From DATCLS01 sp036563805 (GTDB lineage: Bacteria > Actinomycetota > Acidimicrobiia > Acidimicrobiales > VFJN01), in the NCBI GenBank assembly GCA_036563805.1, contig DATCLS010000032.1, positions 124,001 through 188,000 on the forward strand: 64,000 bases of DNA, read 5' to 3'. Below, piece after piece: positions 1 to 8,834 of the stretch (positions are counted from its first letter, which is position 1; every line of letters starts with the position of its first letter). Position numbers and translations under genes: made by a program. The notes below the pieces were generated by a model. The model was not told where the DNA came from, ran no database searches, and was given only the letters and a program-made list of their open reading frames with translations.

Positions 1-1098
1 CTCGTCGAACTGCATGGGCGAGGCGACGAGCTGGAACGGCACGCCGGCCGCCGTCTCGCACGGCTGCATGTAGCCGTTGGCGACGGACTGCGGGTCGTTG
101 GCGGCCTCGAGCGTGTCCTGCACGACGGTCCACTGGCCGACGAAGTCCTCCAGGGCCTCGCGCCACTCGGCCACCGTGCGCTCGGCGATCACGGTCCGCA
201 GGATCTCGGCCGCCTCGGCGGCGTTGTTCATCAGCGACTCGTGATCGGCGAAGCGGGGGTCGGTGGCCAGCTCGGGCCGGCCGATGGCGTCGCACAGCGG
301 GGCCCAGTAGTGGCCGGCCTGCAGGCAGTTGAGGGCCAGCCACCGGCCGTCCTTGGTCAGGTAGTTGGCGACCAACGGGTTGCGCCGGAGCATGTCCTCG
401 GGCGGCGGCGCCCAGCCCTGCTTGAGCAGGGCCGACAGCCCGATCGTCTGGCCCATCGCCCACATGCCGGCCGACAGCAACGACACGTCGACGACCTTGG
501 CCTCCCCGGTGCGCTCGCGGTGGAACAGCGCCATGCCGATGGCGCCGGCGATCGTCATGGCGCCGATCGAGTCGCCGAAGCCGGGCCCGGGCGGCACGAC
601 CACGTGGCCGTACTCGGGCCGGGTCACGGCCGCGGCCACGCCGGCCCGGCACCAGAACGACAGGTTGTCGTAGGAGCCCTTGTCGGCGTCGGGCCCCCGC
701 TCGCCCTGGCCGGTGCCCCGGACGTAGATGATGCGGGGGTTGTGGGCCCGGATGTCGTCGACGTCGATCTTCAGCTTCTTGCGGACCCGGGGGAGCTTGT
801 TGGTCAGGAAGACGTCGCAGGTGGTCGCCAGCTTGTAGAGGATCTCGGCGCCGTCGGGCTTCGACAGGTCGAGGCCGAGGCTCTTCTTGCCCCGGTTCGA
901 GTGCTCGAGCAGGACGTGCACGTCGTCGGGCACGAAGGCCGTGCCTGTGGCGGCCAAACCGCGCATGGCGTCGCCCCGCTCGACGTGCTCGATCTTGATG
1001 ACCTCGGCCCCGAGGTCGGAGAGCACGGCGGAGGCCGCCGGCACGAAGGTCTGCTCGGCGACCTCCAGGATGCGGACCCCCTGCATGACGTCGGTCAT
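1..1098 (-). CDS. CaiB/BaiF family CoA-transferase (C-terminus cut by window edge)
   Basis: This is a class III (CaiB/BaiF, formyl-CoA transferase type) CoA-transferase, which moves CoA between a donor thioester and an organic acid in the cytoplasm. The N-terminus reads MTDVMQGVRILEVAEQTFVP, followed by a region resembling the family's CoA-binding fold (LSDLGAEVIKIEHVERGD) and a VVDVSLLSAG stretch carrying the Asp expected to form the acyl intermediate. About 366 codons are visible and the frame is still open at base 1. The ATG at 1098 overlaps the stop of the upstream GntR gene (ATGA), so the two are translationally coupled. The substrate cannot be read from sequence. The dehydrogenases and CoA ligase across the divergent promoter suggest degradation of an acid via CoA thioesters. 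Confidence 0.9.
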   Translation of the reverse strand, partial: MTDVMQGVRILEVAEQTFVPAASAVLSDLGAEVIKIEHVERGDAMRGLAATGTAFVPDDVHVLLEHSNRGKKSLGLDLSKPDGAEILYKLATTCDVFLTNKLPRVRKKLKIDVDDIRAHNPRIIYVRGTGQGERGPDADKGSYDNLSFWCRAGVAAAVTRPEYGHVVVPPGPGFGDSIGAMTIAGAIGMALFHRERTGEAKVVDVSLLSAGMWAMGQTIGLSALLKQGWAPPPEDMLRRNPLVANYLTKDGRWLALNCLQAGHYWAPLCDAIGRPELATDPRFADHESLMNNAAEAAEILRTVIAERTVAEWREALEDFVGQWTVVQDTLEAANDPQSVANGYMQPCETAAGVPFQLVASPMQFDE

Positions 1099-1871
1099 TC
1101 CTCAGACCCCTCCTCGGTGCTCTGGCCTGCGTCGGAACTCGTCGTGTCGCCGGTCGACCCCTCCCCGGTCGACCTCTCCCCGGTCGACCCGGCCCCGGCC
1201 GCCCCGTCGCCGGCGGGGTCGGGGATCACGCCCCGGCGCACCAGGTCGTCGATCACGCGCCGGCCGGCGGCCCGGAAGTCCTCGAGCCGGACGCGGGCGG
1301 CCCGCTCGGCGTCGCCGGCGGCGATGGCGTCGACCACCTCGGCCTGCGACCGGACCACGGCCTCCGGCGACAGCCCGCTGTCGACGCGGAACACCCAGGG
1401 GAAGTAGCCGGCGAACGACCGGATCTGGGCCCGGAGCCGGCCGGAGCCCCCGGCCCGGTGCTCGGCCCGCAGCAGCTCGAACACGGCCTCGACCCGCCGG
1501 TCGGGCCCAGCGGCCTCGAGCTCGGCCACCCGGCGCTTCAGGTCGGCGATCACCTGGGGATCGCGCCGCCGGGCCAGCCGGGCGACGGCGAGGCTGCTCA
1601 GGTGGCCCAGGACCTCGAAGTCGTCCATCACCGAGTCGGCGTCGAACTCCTCGACGAACGCGCCCCGGTGGGGGCGGATGGAGACGATGCCGTCGCGCTC
1701 GAGGATGACGAGCGCCTCGCGGACCGGGCTCCGGCTGACGTCCAGCGCCTCGGCGACTTCGACCAGGTCGATGCGCTGCCCCGAGCGCAGCCGGCCCTCG
1801 AAGATCTCGTCGAGCAAATAGTCGACGACCGCGCTGCTCGTCTTCATGAGCCGGATGCGGCGCTCGGGCAC
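1095..1871 (-). CDS. GntR family transcriptional regulator (FadR/FCD subfamily)
   Basis: A 258-residue regulator with a winged HTH at about residues 15-75 (recognition helix region SRSPVREALVIL) and an all-helical FCD-type ligand domain at about 80-210. The tail is low-complexity, with repeated STGE/STGD units, and is probably disordered. The GTG at 1871 is taken as start; an in-frame ATG lies eight codons in. It heads an operon with the CoA-transferase and diverges from the acyl-CoA dehydrogenase genes. The 54-bp gap holds an imperfect palindrome at 1897-1915 that is a natural operator for autoregulation and control of both directions. FCD GntR proteins usually sense small organic acids or acyl-CoAs; the ligand here is unknown. 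Confidence 0.9.
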   Translation of the reverse strand: MPERRIRLMKTSSAVVDYLLDEIFEGRLRSGQRIDLVEVAEALDVSRSPVREALVILERDGIVSIRPHRGAFVEEFDADSVMDDFEVLGHLSSLAVARLARRRDPQVIADLKRRVAELEAAGPDRRVEAVFELLRAEHRAGGSGRLRAQIRSFAGYFPWVFRVDSGLSPEAVVRSQAEVVDAIAAGDAERAARVRLEDFRAAGRRVIDDLVRRGVIPDPAGDGAAGAGSTGERSTGEGSTGDTTSSDAGQSTEEGSEE

Positions 1872-1896
1872 GTGGGCACCCTAGCCCAGATTGCCT

Positions 1897-1915
1897 TATG
1901 AATTAAGAATCCATA
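1897..1915. promoter_or_regulatory. Candidate GntR operator in divergent promoter
   Basis: TATGAATTAAGAATCCATA is a near-perfect inverted repeat (TATGrATT, 3-nt centre, AATyCATA) and the only AT-rich stretch nearby. It lies between the divergent GntR and acyl-CoA dehydrogenase starts. Its position, and the habit of FCD regulators to control adjacent divergent operons, make it the likely binding site. Confidence 0.6.
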
Positions 1916-1925
1916 CGGTGGGCGC

Positions 1926-3086
1926 ATGCTGTTGGAGCTGACCTCCGACCAGGAGTTCTTCCGCGAGACGACGGCCCGGTACCTCGCCGAGCGGGCTCCG
2001 GTCGGGGAGCTCCGGCGCCTGCGCCACGACCCCGCCGGCTTCGACGCCGCCTACTGGCGCGGCGGGGCCGAGCTTGGGTGGACGTCGCTGCTGGTGAGCG
2101 AGCGCCACGGCGGCGGCAGCATCAGCGGCGACCCGCTCGTCGACCTGACTCTGATCGCCCACGAGTTCGGCGCCCACGCCGCCCCCGGCCCGCTGGTCGC
2201 CACCAACGTCGTGGCCGCCGCGCTGAGCGCCGCCGACGGCGACGGCGGCGACGCCGCCCGGCCCGACCGCGACGCGCTCGTCGCCGGCCTGGTGGCGGGC
2301 GAGGCGATCGCCTCCTGGGCCTACAGCGAGCCGGCGCCCAGCGACCGGCCGGGCACGGTCGAGCTGACGGTCCGGCCCGACGGCTCCGACGTCGTGCTCG
2401 ACGGCGTGAAGCGGCCGGTCGAGTCCGCGGCGGCGGCCAGCCACCTGCTGGTGACCGGCCGCACCGGCGAGGGCCTGACCCAGGTGCTCGTGCCCACCGA
2501 CGCCCCCGGCGTGACGATCGAGCCGCTGCGGTCGGTCGACCTGACCCGCCGGTTCGCGACCGTGCGGTTCGCCGGCGTGCGGGCCCCGGCCGCCGCCGTG
2601 GTCGGCGAGATCGGGGGCGCCGCCGAGGCCGTGCGGCGGCAGCTCCAGCTGGCGCTCGTGCTGCTCGACGCCGAGGCGGTGGGCGCCATGCAGCGGGCGT
2701 TCGACATGACCGTCGAGTGGGCGTTCGACCGCTACTCGTTCGGCCGGCCGCTCGCCTCGTACCAGGCGCTGAAGCACCGGTTCGCCGACATGAAGACGTG
2801 GCTCGAGGCCAGCCACGCCGTGAGCGACGCGGCGGCGGCCGCCGTCCAGGCCGGCGCCCCCGAGGCCGACGAGCTGGTCAGCGCGGCCCGGGCGTACATC
2901 GGCGACCGCGGGTCCGAGCTGCTGCAGGACTGCGTGCAGCTGCACGGCGGCATCGGCGTGACGTTCGAGCACGACCTGCACCTGTTCCTGCGCCGCCACA
3001 CCGTGAACCGCACGCTGTTCGGCACCCCGGCCGACCACCGCCAGCGGGTCGCCGACATCGTCGTGGAGAGGGAGCGGGCCGCGTGA
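1926..3086 (+). CDS. Acyl-CoA dehydrogenase, first of a coupled pair
   Basis: A 386-residue acyl-CoA dehydrogenase, a flavoenzyme that introduces an alpha,beta double bond into acyl-CoA. The N-terminal helical domain (SDQEFFRETTARYLAERAP) is followed by a beta domain and a C-terminal helical domain (FGRPLASYQALKHRFADM). Near the C-terminus is QLHGGIGVTFEHDLHLFLRR, where the Glu of FEHDLH sits at the catalytic-base position seen in related actinobacterial enzymes. Its stop overlaps the GTG of the next dehydrogenase (GTGA). Two unequal adjacent ACAD genes are characteristic of alpha2beta2 enzymes of the sterol side-chain type, so a heterotetramer is likely but inferred. Confidence 0.92.
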   Translation: MLLELTSDQEFFRETTARYLAERAPVGELRRLRHDPAGFDAAYWRGGAELGWTSLLVSERHGGGSISGDPLVDLTLIAHEFGAHAAPGPLVATNVVAAALSAADGDGGDAARPDRDALVAGLVAGEAIASWAYSEPAPSDRPGTVELTVRPDGSDVVLDGVKRPVESAAAASHLLVTGRTGEGLTQVLVPTDAPGVTIEPLRSVDLTRRFATVRFAGVRAPAAAVVGEIGGAAEAVRRQLQLALVLLDAEAVGAMQRAFDMTVEWAFDRYSFGRPLASYQALKHRFADMKTWLEASHAVSDAAAAAVQAGAPEADELVSAARAYIGDRGSELLQDCVQLHGGIGVTFEHDLHLFLRRHTVNRTLFGTPADHRQRVADIVVERERAA

Positions 3087-4369
3087 CGAGCCAGGAGGCC
3101 ACGATCGCCACCGACAGCGACACCGACATCGAGGACGTCGAGAGCTTCCGGCAGCGGGCGCGGGCCTGGATCCGCGCCAACCTCGAGCCGGCGCCCGCCG
3201 AGCCTCCGCCGCTGCGGGGTGGGATCACCGACGAGCAGGAGCTGGCGGCCGTCGCCCGCGACCGCGAGCTGCAGGGGATGCTGTTCGAGGCCGGCCTGGC
3301 CGGCATCTGCGTGCCCCGCGAGTACGGCGGCCAGGGCCTGACCCCGGCCCACCAGCGGGCGCTGAACGAGGAGCTCGCCGGCTACGAGTACCCGGTCCGG
3401 TTCCAGGTGCCCACGTTCTCGCCGTGCGCGGCCGTGCTCCTGGAGTTCGGCACCGAGGAGCAGAAGCGCCGGCACATCCCGGCCATGCTCAAGGGCGAGG
3501 AGCTGTGGATCCAGTTCCTGTCCGAGCCGAGCGGCGGATCCGACGTCGCCGCCGCCCTGACCACGGCCGTGCGCGACGGCGACGAGTGGGTGCTGGACGG
3601 CTCCAAGATCTGGAGCAGCGGCGCCTGGTGGTCGGACTGGGCCCTGTGCCTGGCCCGCACCAACTGGGACGTGCCCAAGCACCGCGGGCTGACCGTGTTC
3701 ATCTTCCCGGTCGACCGCGAGGGCGTGGAGATCCAGCGCATCGAGATGCTGTCGGGGTCGACGGAGTTCTGCCAGGAGTTCCTCACCGACGTCCGGGTGC
3801 CCGACTCCGACCGGGTGGGCGACGTCGACGAGGGTTGGACGGTCGGCACCCGGTGGATGGTGCACGAGCGGATGTCGTTCAACTCGCCGCTCGTGACCCT
3901 GCCGGTGGGCACGGGCCGGGCCCGGACCCGCATCTCGCTCGTCGCCCTGGCGGAGGAGGCCGGCCGGCTCGAAGACCCCCTCACGCGCGACCTGATCGGC
4001 GAGGCCCGGGTGCTCGACCTGGTCCGCGAGCGCCTGAACGATCGCCTGGGCGCCGGGGTAGCGTCGGGCCGGATGCACCCGCAGGCCCCGGCCATCGGCA
4101 GGCTGTTCACCGGCGTCGCCTCGGCCCGGCGGACGACGATCGCGTTCGAGATCGCCGGCGGCGCCGGCGGGACGTGGAGCGAGGACGAGACCGCCGCCGA
4201 GATCGGCACCGACTTCCTGATGCGCCAGGTGTCGTGCATCGGCGGCGGGACCACCGAGATCGCCCGCAACGTGATCAGCGAGCGGGTCCTGGGCATGCCC
4301 CGCGAGCCCACGCCCGACCGCACCACGCCGTTCCGCGACGTGCCGCGGGCGCCGGGCAAGGGGGCCTGA
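3083..4369 (+). CDS. Acyl-CoA dehydrogenase, second of a coupled pair
   Basis: A 428-residue acyl-CoA dehydrogenase. The GTG at 3083 is chosen because it overlaps the preceding stop and gives a normal N-terminus (MTSQEATIATDSDTDIEDVE). The reading frame is open much further upstream, but that part is an Arg/Pro-rich shadow of the neighbour. Recognisable elements are PREYGGQGLTPAHQRALNEE in the N-terminal domain, the SEPSGGSDVAA flavin/substrate segment, and GGGTTEIARNVISERVLG near the C-terminus. With the preceding gene it probably forms one hetero-oligomeric dehydrogenase. The CoA ligase follows 93 bp downstream on the same strand. Confidence 0.92.
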   Translation: MTSQEATIATDSDTDIEDVESFRQRARAWIRANLEPAPAEPPPLRGGITDEQELAAVARDRELQGMLFEAGLAGICVPREYGGQGLTPAHQRALNEELAGYEYPVRFQVPTFSPCAAVLLEFGTEEQKRRHIPAMLKGEELWIQFLSEPSGGSDVAAALTTAVRDGDEWVLDGSKIWSSGAWWSDWALCLARTNWDVPKHRGLTVFIFPVDREGVEIQRIEMLSGSTEFCQEFLTDVRVPDSDRVGDVDEGWTVGTRWMVHERMSFNSPLVTLPVGTGRARTRISLVALAEEAGRLEDPLTRDLIGEARVLDLVRERLNDRLGAGVASGRMHPQAPAIGRLFTGVASARRTTIAFEIAGGAGGTWSEDETAAEIGTDFLMRQVSCIGGGTTEIARNVISERVLGMPREPTPDRTTPFRDVPRAPGKGA

Positions 4370-4462
4370 GCAGGGGAGGGTCGGCGCGCCGGGAACGGCT
4401 CGGGCGACGAGGATCGCCACAGGTGATCCACAAGGGATCGGTCACACGAGGGGGGAGACCAC

Positions 4463-5920
4463 GTGGAACAGGTGAGCTTGGCGGCCCGGATGCGGCAGCT
4501 GGTGGCGGAGCGGCCGGACGAGCAGGTGTTCCACTTCGTCGCGGTCGACGGCCGCGAGCCGGCGTTCACGTGGGCCGAGCTCGACCGCCGGTCGGGCCAG
4601 CTGGCCGGCGCGCTCCAGGAGCGGGGGCTCGGCTACGGCGACCGGCTCGGGATCGCGCTGCGCAACTCGCCGCACTTCGTGTTCGCAGCGCTCGCCGCCT
4701 GGAAGCTCGGCGCGGTGCCCGTCCCCATGCGCTGGGACCTGCCTGAGTGGGAGCTGGCCCGGCTGCGCGAGGCCGTCGACGGCAAGGTCTACCTGGGCGA
4801 GGACGACATGGCCTGGATCGACGCCACGGCCGACCGCCCAGTGCCCGACCTGCCCGACGTGACCTCGCCGCAGACGAACGGCATCTGCTCCAGCGGCTCG
4901 ACCGGCCTGCCCAAGGTGATCGTCACCCGCCGGCCCGCCGTGTTCGACCCGGTGCTGACCACGCCGTTCGCCGAGGCGTGGGGCACGAAGGTGCCGCGCC
5001 CCCAGGTCGTGATCGTGCTCGGGCCGATGTACCACGTGAACGGCTTCCACGGCCTCCACACCCTGCTGGCCGGCGACCACCTGGTCGTCATGGAGAAGTT
5101 CGACGCGGCCCGCGTGGTCGACGCCATCGAGCGCTACCGGGTGTCGACGTTCAACTGCACGCCGACGATGCTCAAGCGCATCGCCGACCTGCCCGACATC
5201 GAGCAGCGCGACCTGTCCAGCATCGTCTCGTTCGTCCAGGGGGCAGCGCCGATGCCCCCGTACCTGGTCCACCGGTGGGCCGAGCTGATCGGCCCCGAGC
5301 GGATCATCATGGCCTACGGCATGAGCGAGCAGCTCGGCATCATCGCCATCCGGGGCGACGAGTGGATGGGCCACCAGGGCAGCGTCGGTCGGCCGGCCCG
5401 CGACACCGAGGTGCGGATCCTCGACGCCGACGGCAACGACGTGCCGACCGGCGAGATCGGCGAGATCTACCTCCGCTCGTCCGACTACGGCGGCTCGACC
5501 TACATGGGCGGCGCCCCCCAGCTCCCCACGACCCCCGACGGCTTCTGCTCGGTGGGCGACATGGGTTACCTCGACGAGGACGGGTTCCTGTACCTCGTCG
5601 ACCGGCGCGTCGACATGATCATCAGCGGCGGCATGAACATCTTCCCGGCCGAGGTCGAGACCGCCCTGAGCGAGCACCCGAAGGTGGCCGACGTGGTCGT
5701 GATCGGCCTGAAGGACGACGAGTGGGGCCGCCGGGTGCACGCCATCGTCGAGCCCCGAGACCCGGCCGACCCGCCGACGTTCGAGGAGATCAAGGCGTTC
5801 GCCAAGAGCCGCCTCCACCCCTACAAGGTCCCGAAGTCGCTGGAGATCGTCGACGCCATCCCCCGGAGCGCGGCCACCAAGGTCAACCGCGGTGCCCTGA
5901 TCGAGGCGCGCGGCGGCTGA
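4463..5920 (+). CDS. AMP-binding acyl-CoA ligase (ANL superfamily)
   Basis: A 485-residue adenylate-forming ligase that activates a carboxylic acid to its CoA thioester using ATP. The P-loop is SSGSTGLPKVI, the A5-type motif is YGMSEQLG, and the hinge region reads GDMGYLDEDGFLYLVDRR, followed by IISGGMNIFPAEVE and a C-terminal Lys context (PRSAATKVNRGAL). The protein is short for the family, nearer to bile-acid or crotonobetaine-type ligases than to long-chain FadD proteins. Start is ATG 4463, 16 bp after a GGGGGAGA Shine-Dalgarno-like run. It is co-oriented with the two dehydrogenases and probably supplies their substrate. Confidence 0.92.
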   Translation: MEQVSLAARMRQLVAERPDEQVFHFVAVDGREPAFTWAELDRRSGQLAGALQERGLGYGDRLGIALRNSPHFVFAALAAWKLGAVPVPMRWDLPEWELARLREAVDGKVYLGEDDMAWIDATADRPVPDLPDVTSPQTNGICSSGSTGLPKVIVTRRPAVFDPVLTTPFAEAWGTKVPRPQVVIVLGPMYHVNGFHGLHTLLAGDHLVVMEKFDAARVVDAIERYRVSTFNCTPTMLKRIADLPDIEQRDLSSIVSFVQGAAPMPPYLVHRWAELIGPERIIMAYGMSEQLGIIAIRGDEWMGHQGSVGRPARDTEVRILDADGNDVPTGEIGEIYLRSSDYGGSTYMGGAPQLPTTPDGFCSVGDMGYLDEDGFLYLVDRRVDMIISGGMNIFPAEVETALSEHPKVADVVVIGLKDDEWGRRVHAIVEPRDPADPPTFEEIKAFAKSRLHPYKVPKSLEIVDAIPRSAATKVNRGALIEARGG

Positions 5921-5981
5921 CCGCCCGTGTGTTAGAACTCCCGGGCACCAGCCGCCCACTGCCTCAGAGGGGAGACGCACG

Positions 5982-7349
5982 ATGGCCGGACGGGCTCGCG
6001 TCACCGTCGCCGTGCTGATGGTCCTGTCGCTGGCGCTCATGGCCTGCGGCAACTCGGGCGACGACGACACGTCGACGCCGACGAGCGACCGGGGCGGAGG
6101 GGGCGGCGGCCCCGTGTCCGAGGCCGAGCGCGACACGTTCGAGCCGATCGAGGGCGTGCCGGGCGTGACCGACGACGCCATCACCTACGCCGTGATCGGC
6201 GTCGAGGCCAACAACCCGCTCGGCATCTGCATCCTCGACTGCTACCGGGCCGGCATCCAGGCCTACTTCGACCACCGCAACGCCGAGGGCGGCATCTACG
6301 GGCGCGAGCTGCGGATCGGGCCGGTCCTCGACGACGAGGTGGCGCAGAACCAGGCGCGGGCGCTCGAGGTGACGTCGTCCGACGACGTGTTCGGCGTGTT
6401 CAACGCCCCGCTGGTGGCGTCGGGCTTCGCCGACCTCGACGAGGCCGGCATCCCCACCTACAGCTGGGGCATCCACGGTCCCGAGGCCGCCGGGCGCGAG
6501 GCGATCTTCCCCAGCATCGCCCCGCTGTGCGGCGACTGCCTGCTGCGCAGCGTGCCGTACGCGGCCCAGCACGCCGGCGGCACCCGGGTGGCGACGCTCG
6601 GCTACGGCGCCACCGAGAACTCGCGCGACTGCGCCAACGCCAGCGCCGCCTCCATCGAGGAGTACGGCGCCGACCTCGGGCTCGAGTCGGTCTACGTCAA
6701 CGACTCGCTGGCCTTCGGCCTGCCCAACGGCATCGCCCCCGAGGTGACGGCCATGAAGGACGAGGGGGTCGACTTCATCGCCGGCTGCCTCGACCTCAAC
6801 GGCATGAAGACGCTGGCCGAGGAGCTCGAGCGCCAGGGCATGGGCGAGGTGCCCATGTACCACCCCAACTCCTACGACCAGCGGTTCATCCGGGAGTCCG
6901 GCGACCTGTTCGAGGGCGACATCGTGCTGGCCCAGTTCCTGCCGTTCGAGGCCGAGCGGACCGAGGCGCTCGACGCCTTCCTGGCCCAGATGGAGGAGAA
7001 CGGCGAGGAGCCGAGCGAGCTGGCCATGGTCGGCTGGATCAACGCCGACGCCGCCTTCACCGGCCTGCTGGCCGCCGGCCCCGAGTTCGACCGCGAGTCG
7101 GTCATCGCCGGGCTGAACTCGATCACCGACTACGACGCCGGCGGGCTCATCAACCCCATCGACTGGACGACCCAGCACACGCCGCCCGAGGGGCCCACCA
7201 ACGGGTACGCGCGCGAGTGCGCCGCCCTGGTCGAGGTCGTCGACGGCGAGTTCCGGACCGTGGCGCCGCCCGACAGGCCGTGGCTCTGCTGGGACAACGA
7301 CGACCCAGGGTGGCACGACCCCGAACCGACCTCGTTCGCCGACGACTGA
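5982..7349 (+). CDS. Substrate-binding lipoprotein of branched-chain amino acid/ amide type ABC importer
   Basis: A 455-residue solute-binding protein (Peripla_BP_6 type I fold). A signal sequence ends in the lipobox LMAC with Cys22 as the lipidated residue, followed by a Gly/Ser/Asp-rich linker. The mature part begins around GVTDDAITYAVIGVEANNPL, typical of LivK/urea/aromatic-acid binding proteins, and contains NAEGGIYGRELRI. No permease or ATPase gene is present in the window, so it is orphaned or served by a distant transporter. Position just after the CoA ligase suggests uptake of the acid degraded by the cluster, but that is inference. Confidence 0.88.
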   Translation: MAGRARVTVAVLMVLSLALMACGNSGDDDTSTPTSDRGGGGGGPVSEAERDTFEPIEGVPGVTDDAITYAVIGVEANNPLGICILDCYRAGIQAYFDHRNAEGGIYGRELRIGPVLDDEVAQNQARALEVTSSDDVFGVFNAPLVASGFADLDEAGIPTYSWGIHGPEAAGREAIFPSIAPLCGDCLLRSVPYAAQHAGGTRVATLGYGATENSRDCANASAASIEEYGADLGLESVYVNDSLAFGLPNGIAPEVTAMKDEGVDFIAGCLDLNGMKTLAEELERQGMGEVPMYHPNSYDQRFIRESGDLFEGDIVLAQFLPFEAERTEALDAFLAQMEENGEEPSELAMVGWINADAAFTGLLAAGPEFDRESVIAGLNSITDYDAGGLINPIDWTTQHTPPEGPTNGYARECAALVEVVDGEFRTVAPPDRPWLCWDNDDPGWHDPEPTSFADD

Positions 7350-7367
7350 CCGGCCCGGACGGGCCGG
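7350..7367. terminator. Hairpin between convergent lipoprotein and P450 genes
   Basis: CCGGCCC and GGGCCGG form a 7-bp stem around GGAC directly after the lipoprotein stop. There is no U tract, as is usual in GC-rich actinobacteria. It lies between convergent genes and may terminate in both directions. Confidence 0.45.
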
Positions 7368-7431
7368 CGCGGGTCACGGGCCGATCGGGCGCCGGTCCGG
7401 GGGCCGGTCCCGGCGGGCGCCGGCCGCGCCG

Positions 7432-8772
7432 TCAGAACGGCGGCTCGGCCGGCCCGACGCGGGGGCCGGGCGTGAACGTGGCCGGCATCCGGACGATGCC
7501 GTTCAGCTCGGGGTTGCCCTCGTAGAACCGGATGGCGGCCCGGTCGACCCGGTAGTCGGGGATGCGGGCCAGCGTCTCGCGCACGAGCACCTGGAACATC
7601 GTGCGGGCCATGTGCATGCCGATGCATCGGTGCGGCCCCACGCCGAACGCCAGGTGGGGGTTCGGGGCCCGGTCGAGCACGACCGTGTCGGGGTCCTCGA
7701 ACACGGCCGGGTCGCGGTTGGCCGACAGCCAGCTCAGCATGACGTGGTCGCCGCGGCAGAGGCGCTGGCCGCCCAGCTCGGTGTCGCGGGCCACCGTGCG
7801 GGTCAGCGTCTCGTTCACCGAGAAGAAGCGCAGGAACTCCTCGGTGGCGGTCGGCAGCAGGCCCGGGTCCGCCACCAGCCGGTCCCGCAGCTCGGGGTGG
7901 GCGTCCAGGTGGTCAAGGGCGAGCGCGGTCAGCGACGTGGTGGTGTCGAGGCCGCCCCCGATCAGGTTCCACAGCACGGCGCCGAGCTGGTCGTCGTCGA
8001 GCCGGCCGCCGCCCGGCAGCTCGAGCTCGGCCAGGACGGTGAGCAGGTCGTCGCGGGGCCGGCGCCGGCGGTCGGCCACCTCGTCGTGCAGCTCGGCCAG
8101 CATGGTCGGCAGGTTGGCGACCGCGGCCGCGAACTCGGGGCTGCCGGGGCGGTGAGCGATCGTGCCGTGGAACAGCTCGGCATAGCGCCGCCAGCCGCCG
8201 CGGGGGAGCCCGACCAGCTCCATGGTGAGGATGGCGGGCACGGGGCTGGCCAGGTCGAGGACCAGGTCGATCGTGCCCTCCTCGATGCGCTGGTCGAGGA
8301 ACCAGGTCGTGGCCGCCTCCATGAGCGGCTCGAGCCGGGCGACGGCGGCGGGGACGAGGAACCGGTTGAGGACCCGGCGCAGCGCGCCGTGCAGCTCGCC
8401 CTCGACCTCGGCGATGCCGGCCGTGGGGATGCCGGGCGGGCGGGGGATGCCGGCGATGCCCAGCCAGGTGACGCCGTCGTCGGAGCCCGGCTCGTGCCGG
8501 CTGGAGAACGTCTCGGCGTCGCGGGACACGGCGGCGACCTCGGCGTACCCGCTGACCATCCAGAAGCCGCCGTGGTTGGGGTTGTAGGCGACCGGGCAGC
8601 GCCGGGCCCGGGCCCAGTGGTCGAGCCGGGCGGCGTGGACGTCGGGATCGTGGTGGTCGAAGTCGACCGTCGGCGGCTCCGACGACGATGCTGGCGGCGC
8701 GGACGACGTCGGTGGTGGCGACGACGGTGTCGGTGGCTCCGACGACGAGGCTGGCGGTGGTGACGCGCTCAT
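7432..8772 (-). CDS. Cytochrome P450
   Basis: A 446-residue soluble bacterial P450 monooxygenase. The heme ligand loop is FGVGPHRCIGMHMA, the I-helix oxygen-activation motif is GGGLDTTTS, and the ExxR pair is in TEEFLRFF. The first 40 residues are a Pro/Ser-rich repeat (PPPASSSEPPTPSSPPP) ahead of the catalytic domain. The ATG at 8772 is preferred because it has GGGAGGG just upstream; a longer frame would place the CTAACGTTAG palindrome inside the gene. It diverges from the M24 pair across a 62-bp promoter. No ferredoxin or reductase gene is adjacent. Substrate unknown. Confidence 0.93.
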   Translation of the reverse strand: MSASPPPASSSEPPTPSSPPPTSSAPPASSSEPPTVDFDHHDPDVHAARLDHWARARRCPVAYNPNHGGFWMVSGYAEVAAVSRDAETFSSRHEPGSDDGVTWLGIAGIPRPPGIPTAGIAEVEGELHGALRRVLNRFLVPAAVARLEPLMEAATTWFLDQRIEEGTIDLVLDLASPVPAILTMELVGLPRGGWRRYAELFHGTIAHRPGSPEFAAAVANLPTMLAELHDEVADRRRRPRDDLLTVLAELELPGGGRLDDDQLGAVLWNLIGGGLDTTTSLTALALDHLDAHPELRDRLVADPGLLPTATEEFLRFFSVNETLTRTVARDTELGGQRLCRGDHVMLSWLSANRDPAVFEDPDTVVLDRAPNPHLAFGVGPHRCIGMHMARTMFQVLVRETLARIPDYRVDRAAIRFYEGNPELNGIVRMPATFTPGPRVGPAEPPF

Positions 8773-8795
8773 CGGCCCTCCCCCCGGGGTGCAAT

Positions 8796-8805
8796 CTAAC
8801 GTTAG
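8796..8805. promoter_or_regulatory. Palindrome CTAACGTTAG, candidate TetR-type operator
   Basis: A perfect 10-bp palindrome in the 62-bp divergent gap between the P450 and the first M24 gene. Short TAACGTTA-centred palindromes are common operators of actinobacterial TetR repressors. No TetR gene is adjacent; the nearest is at 13.7 kb. It would allow coordinated control of the P450 and the M24 genes. Confidence 0.5.
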
Positions 8806-8834
8806 TGTCATCTACATCGGAGGGGGGTGACCGG

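Noticed and set aside
241..1407. 388-codon plus-strand open frame over the CoA-transferase and GntR genes
   Set aside because: Composition is Val/Gly/Arg/His-rich without any family motif; it is the antisense shadow of high-GC genes on the minus strand that have clear domains.
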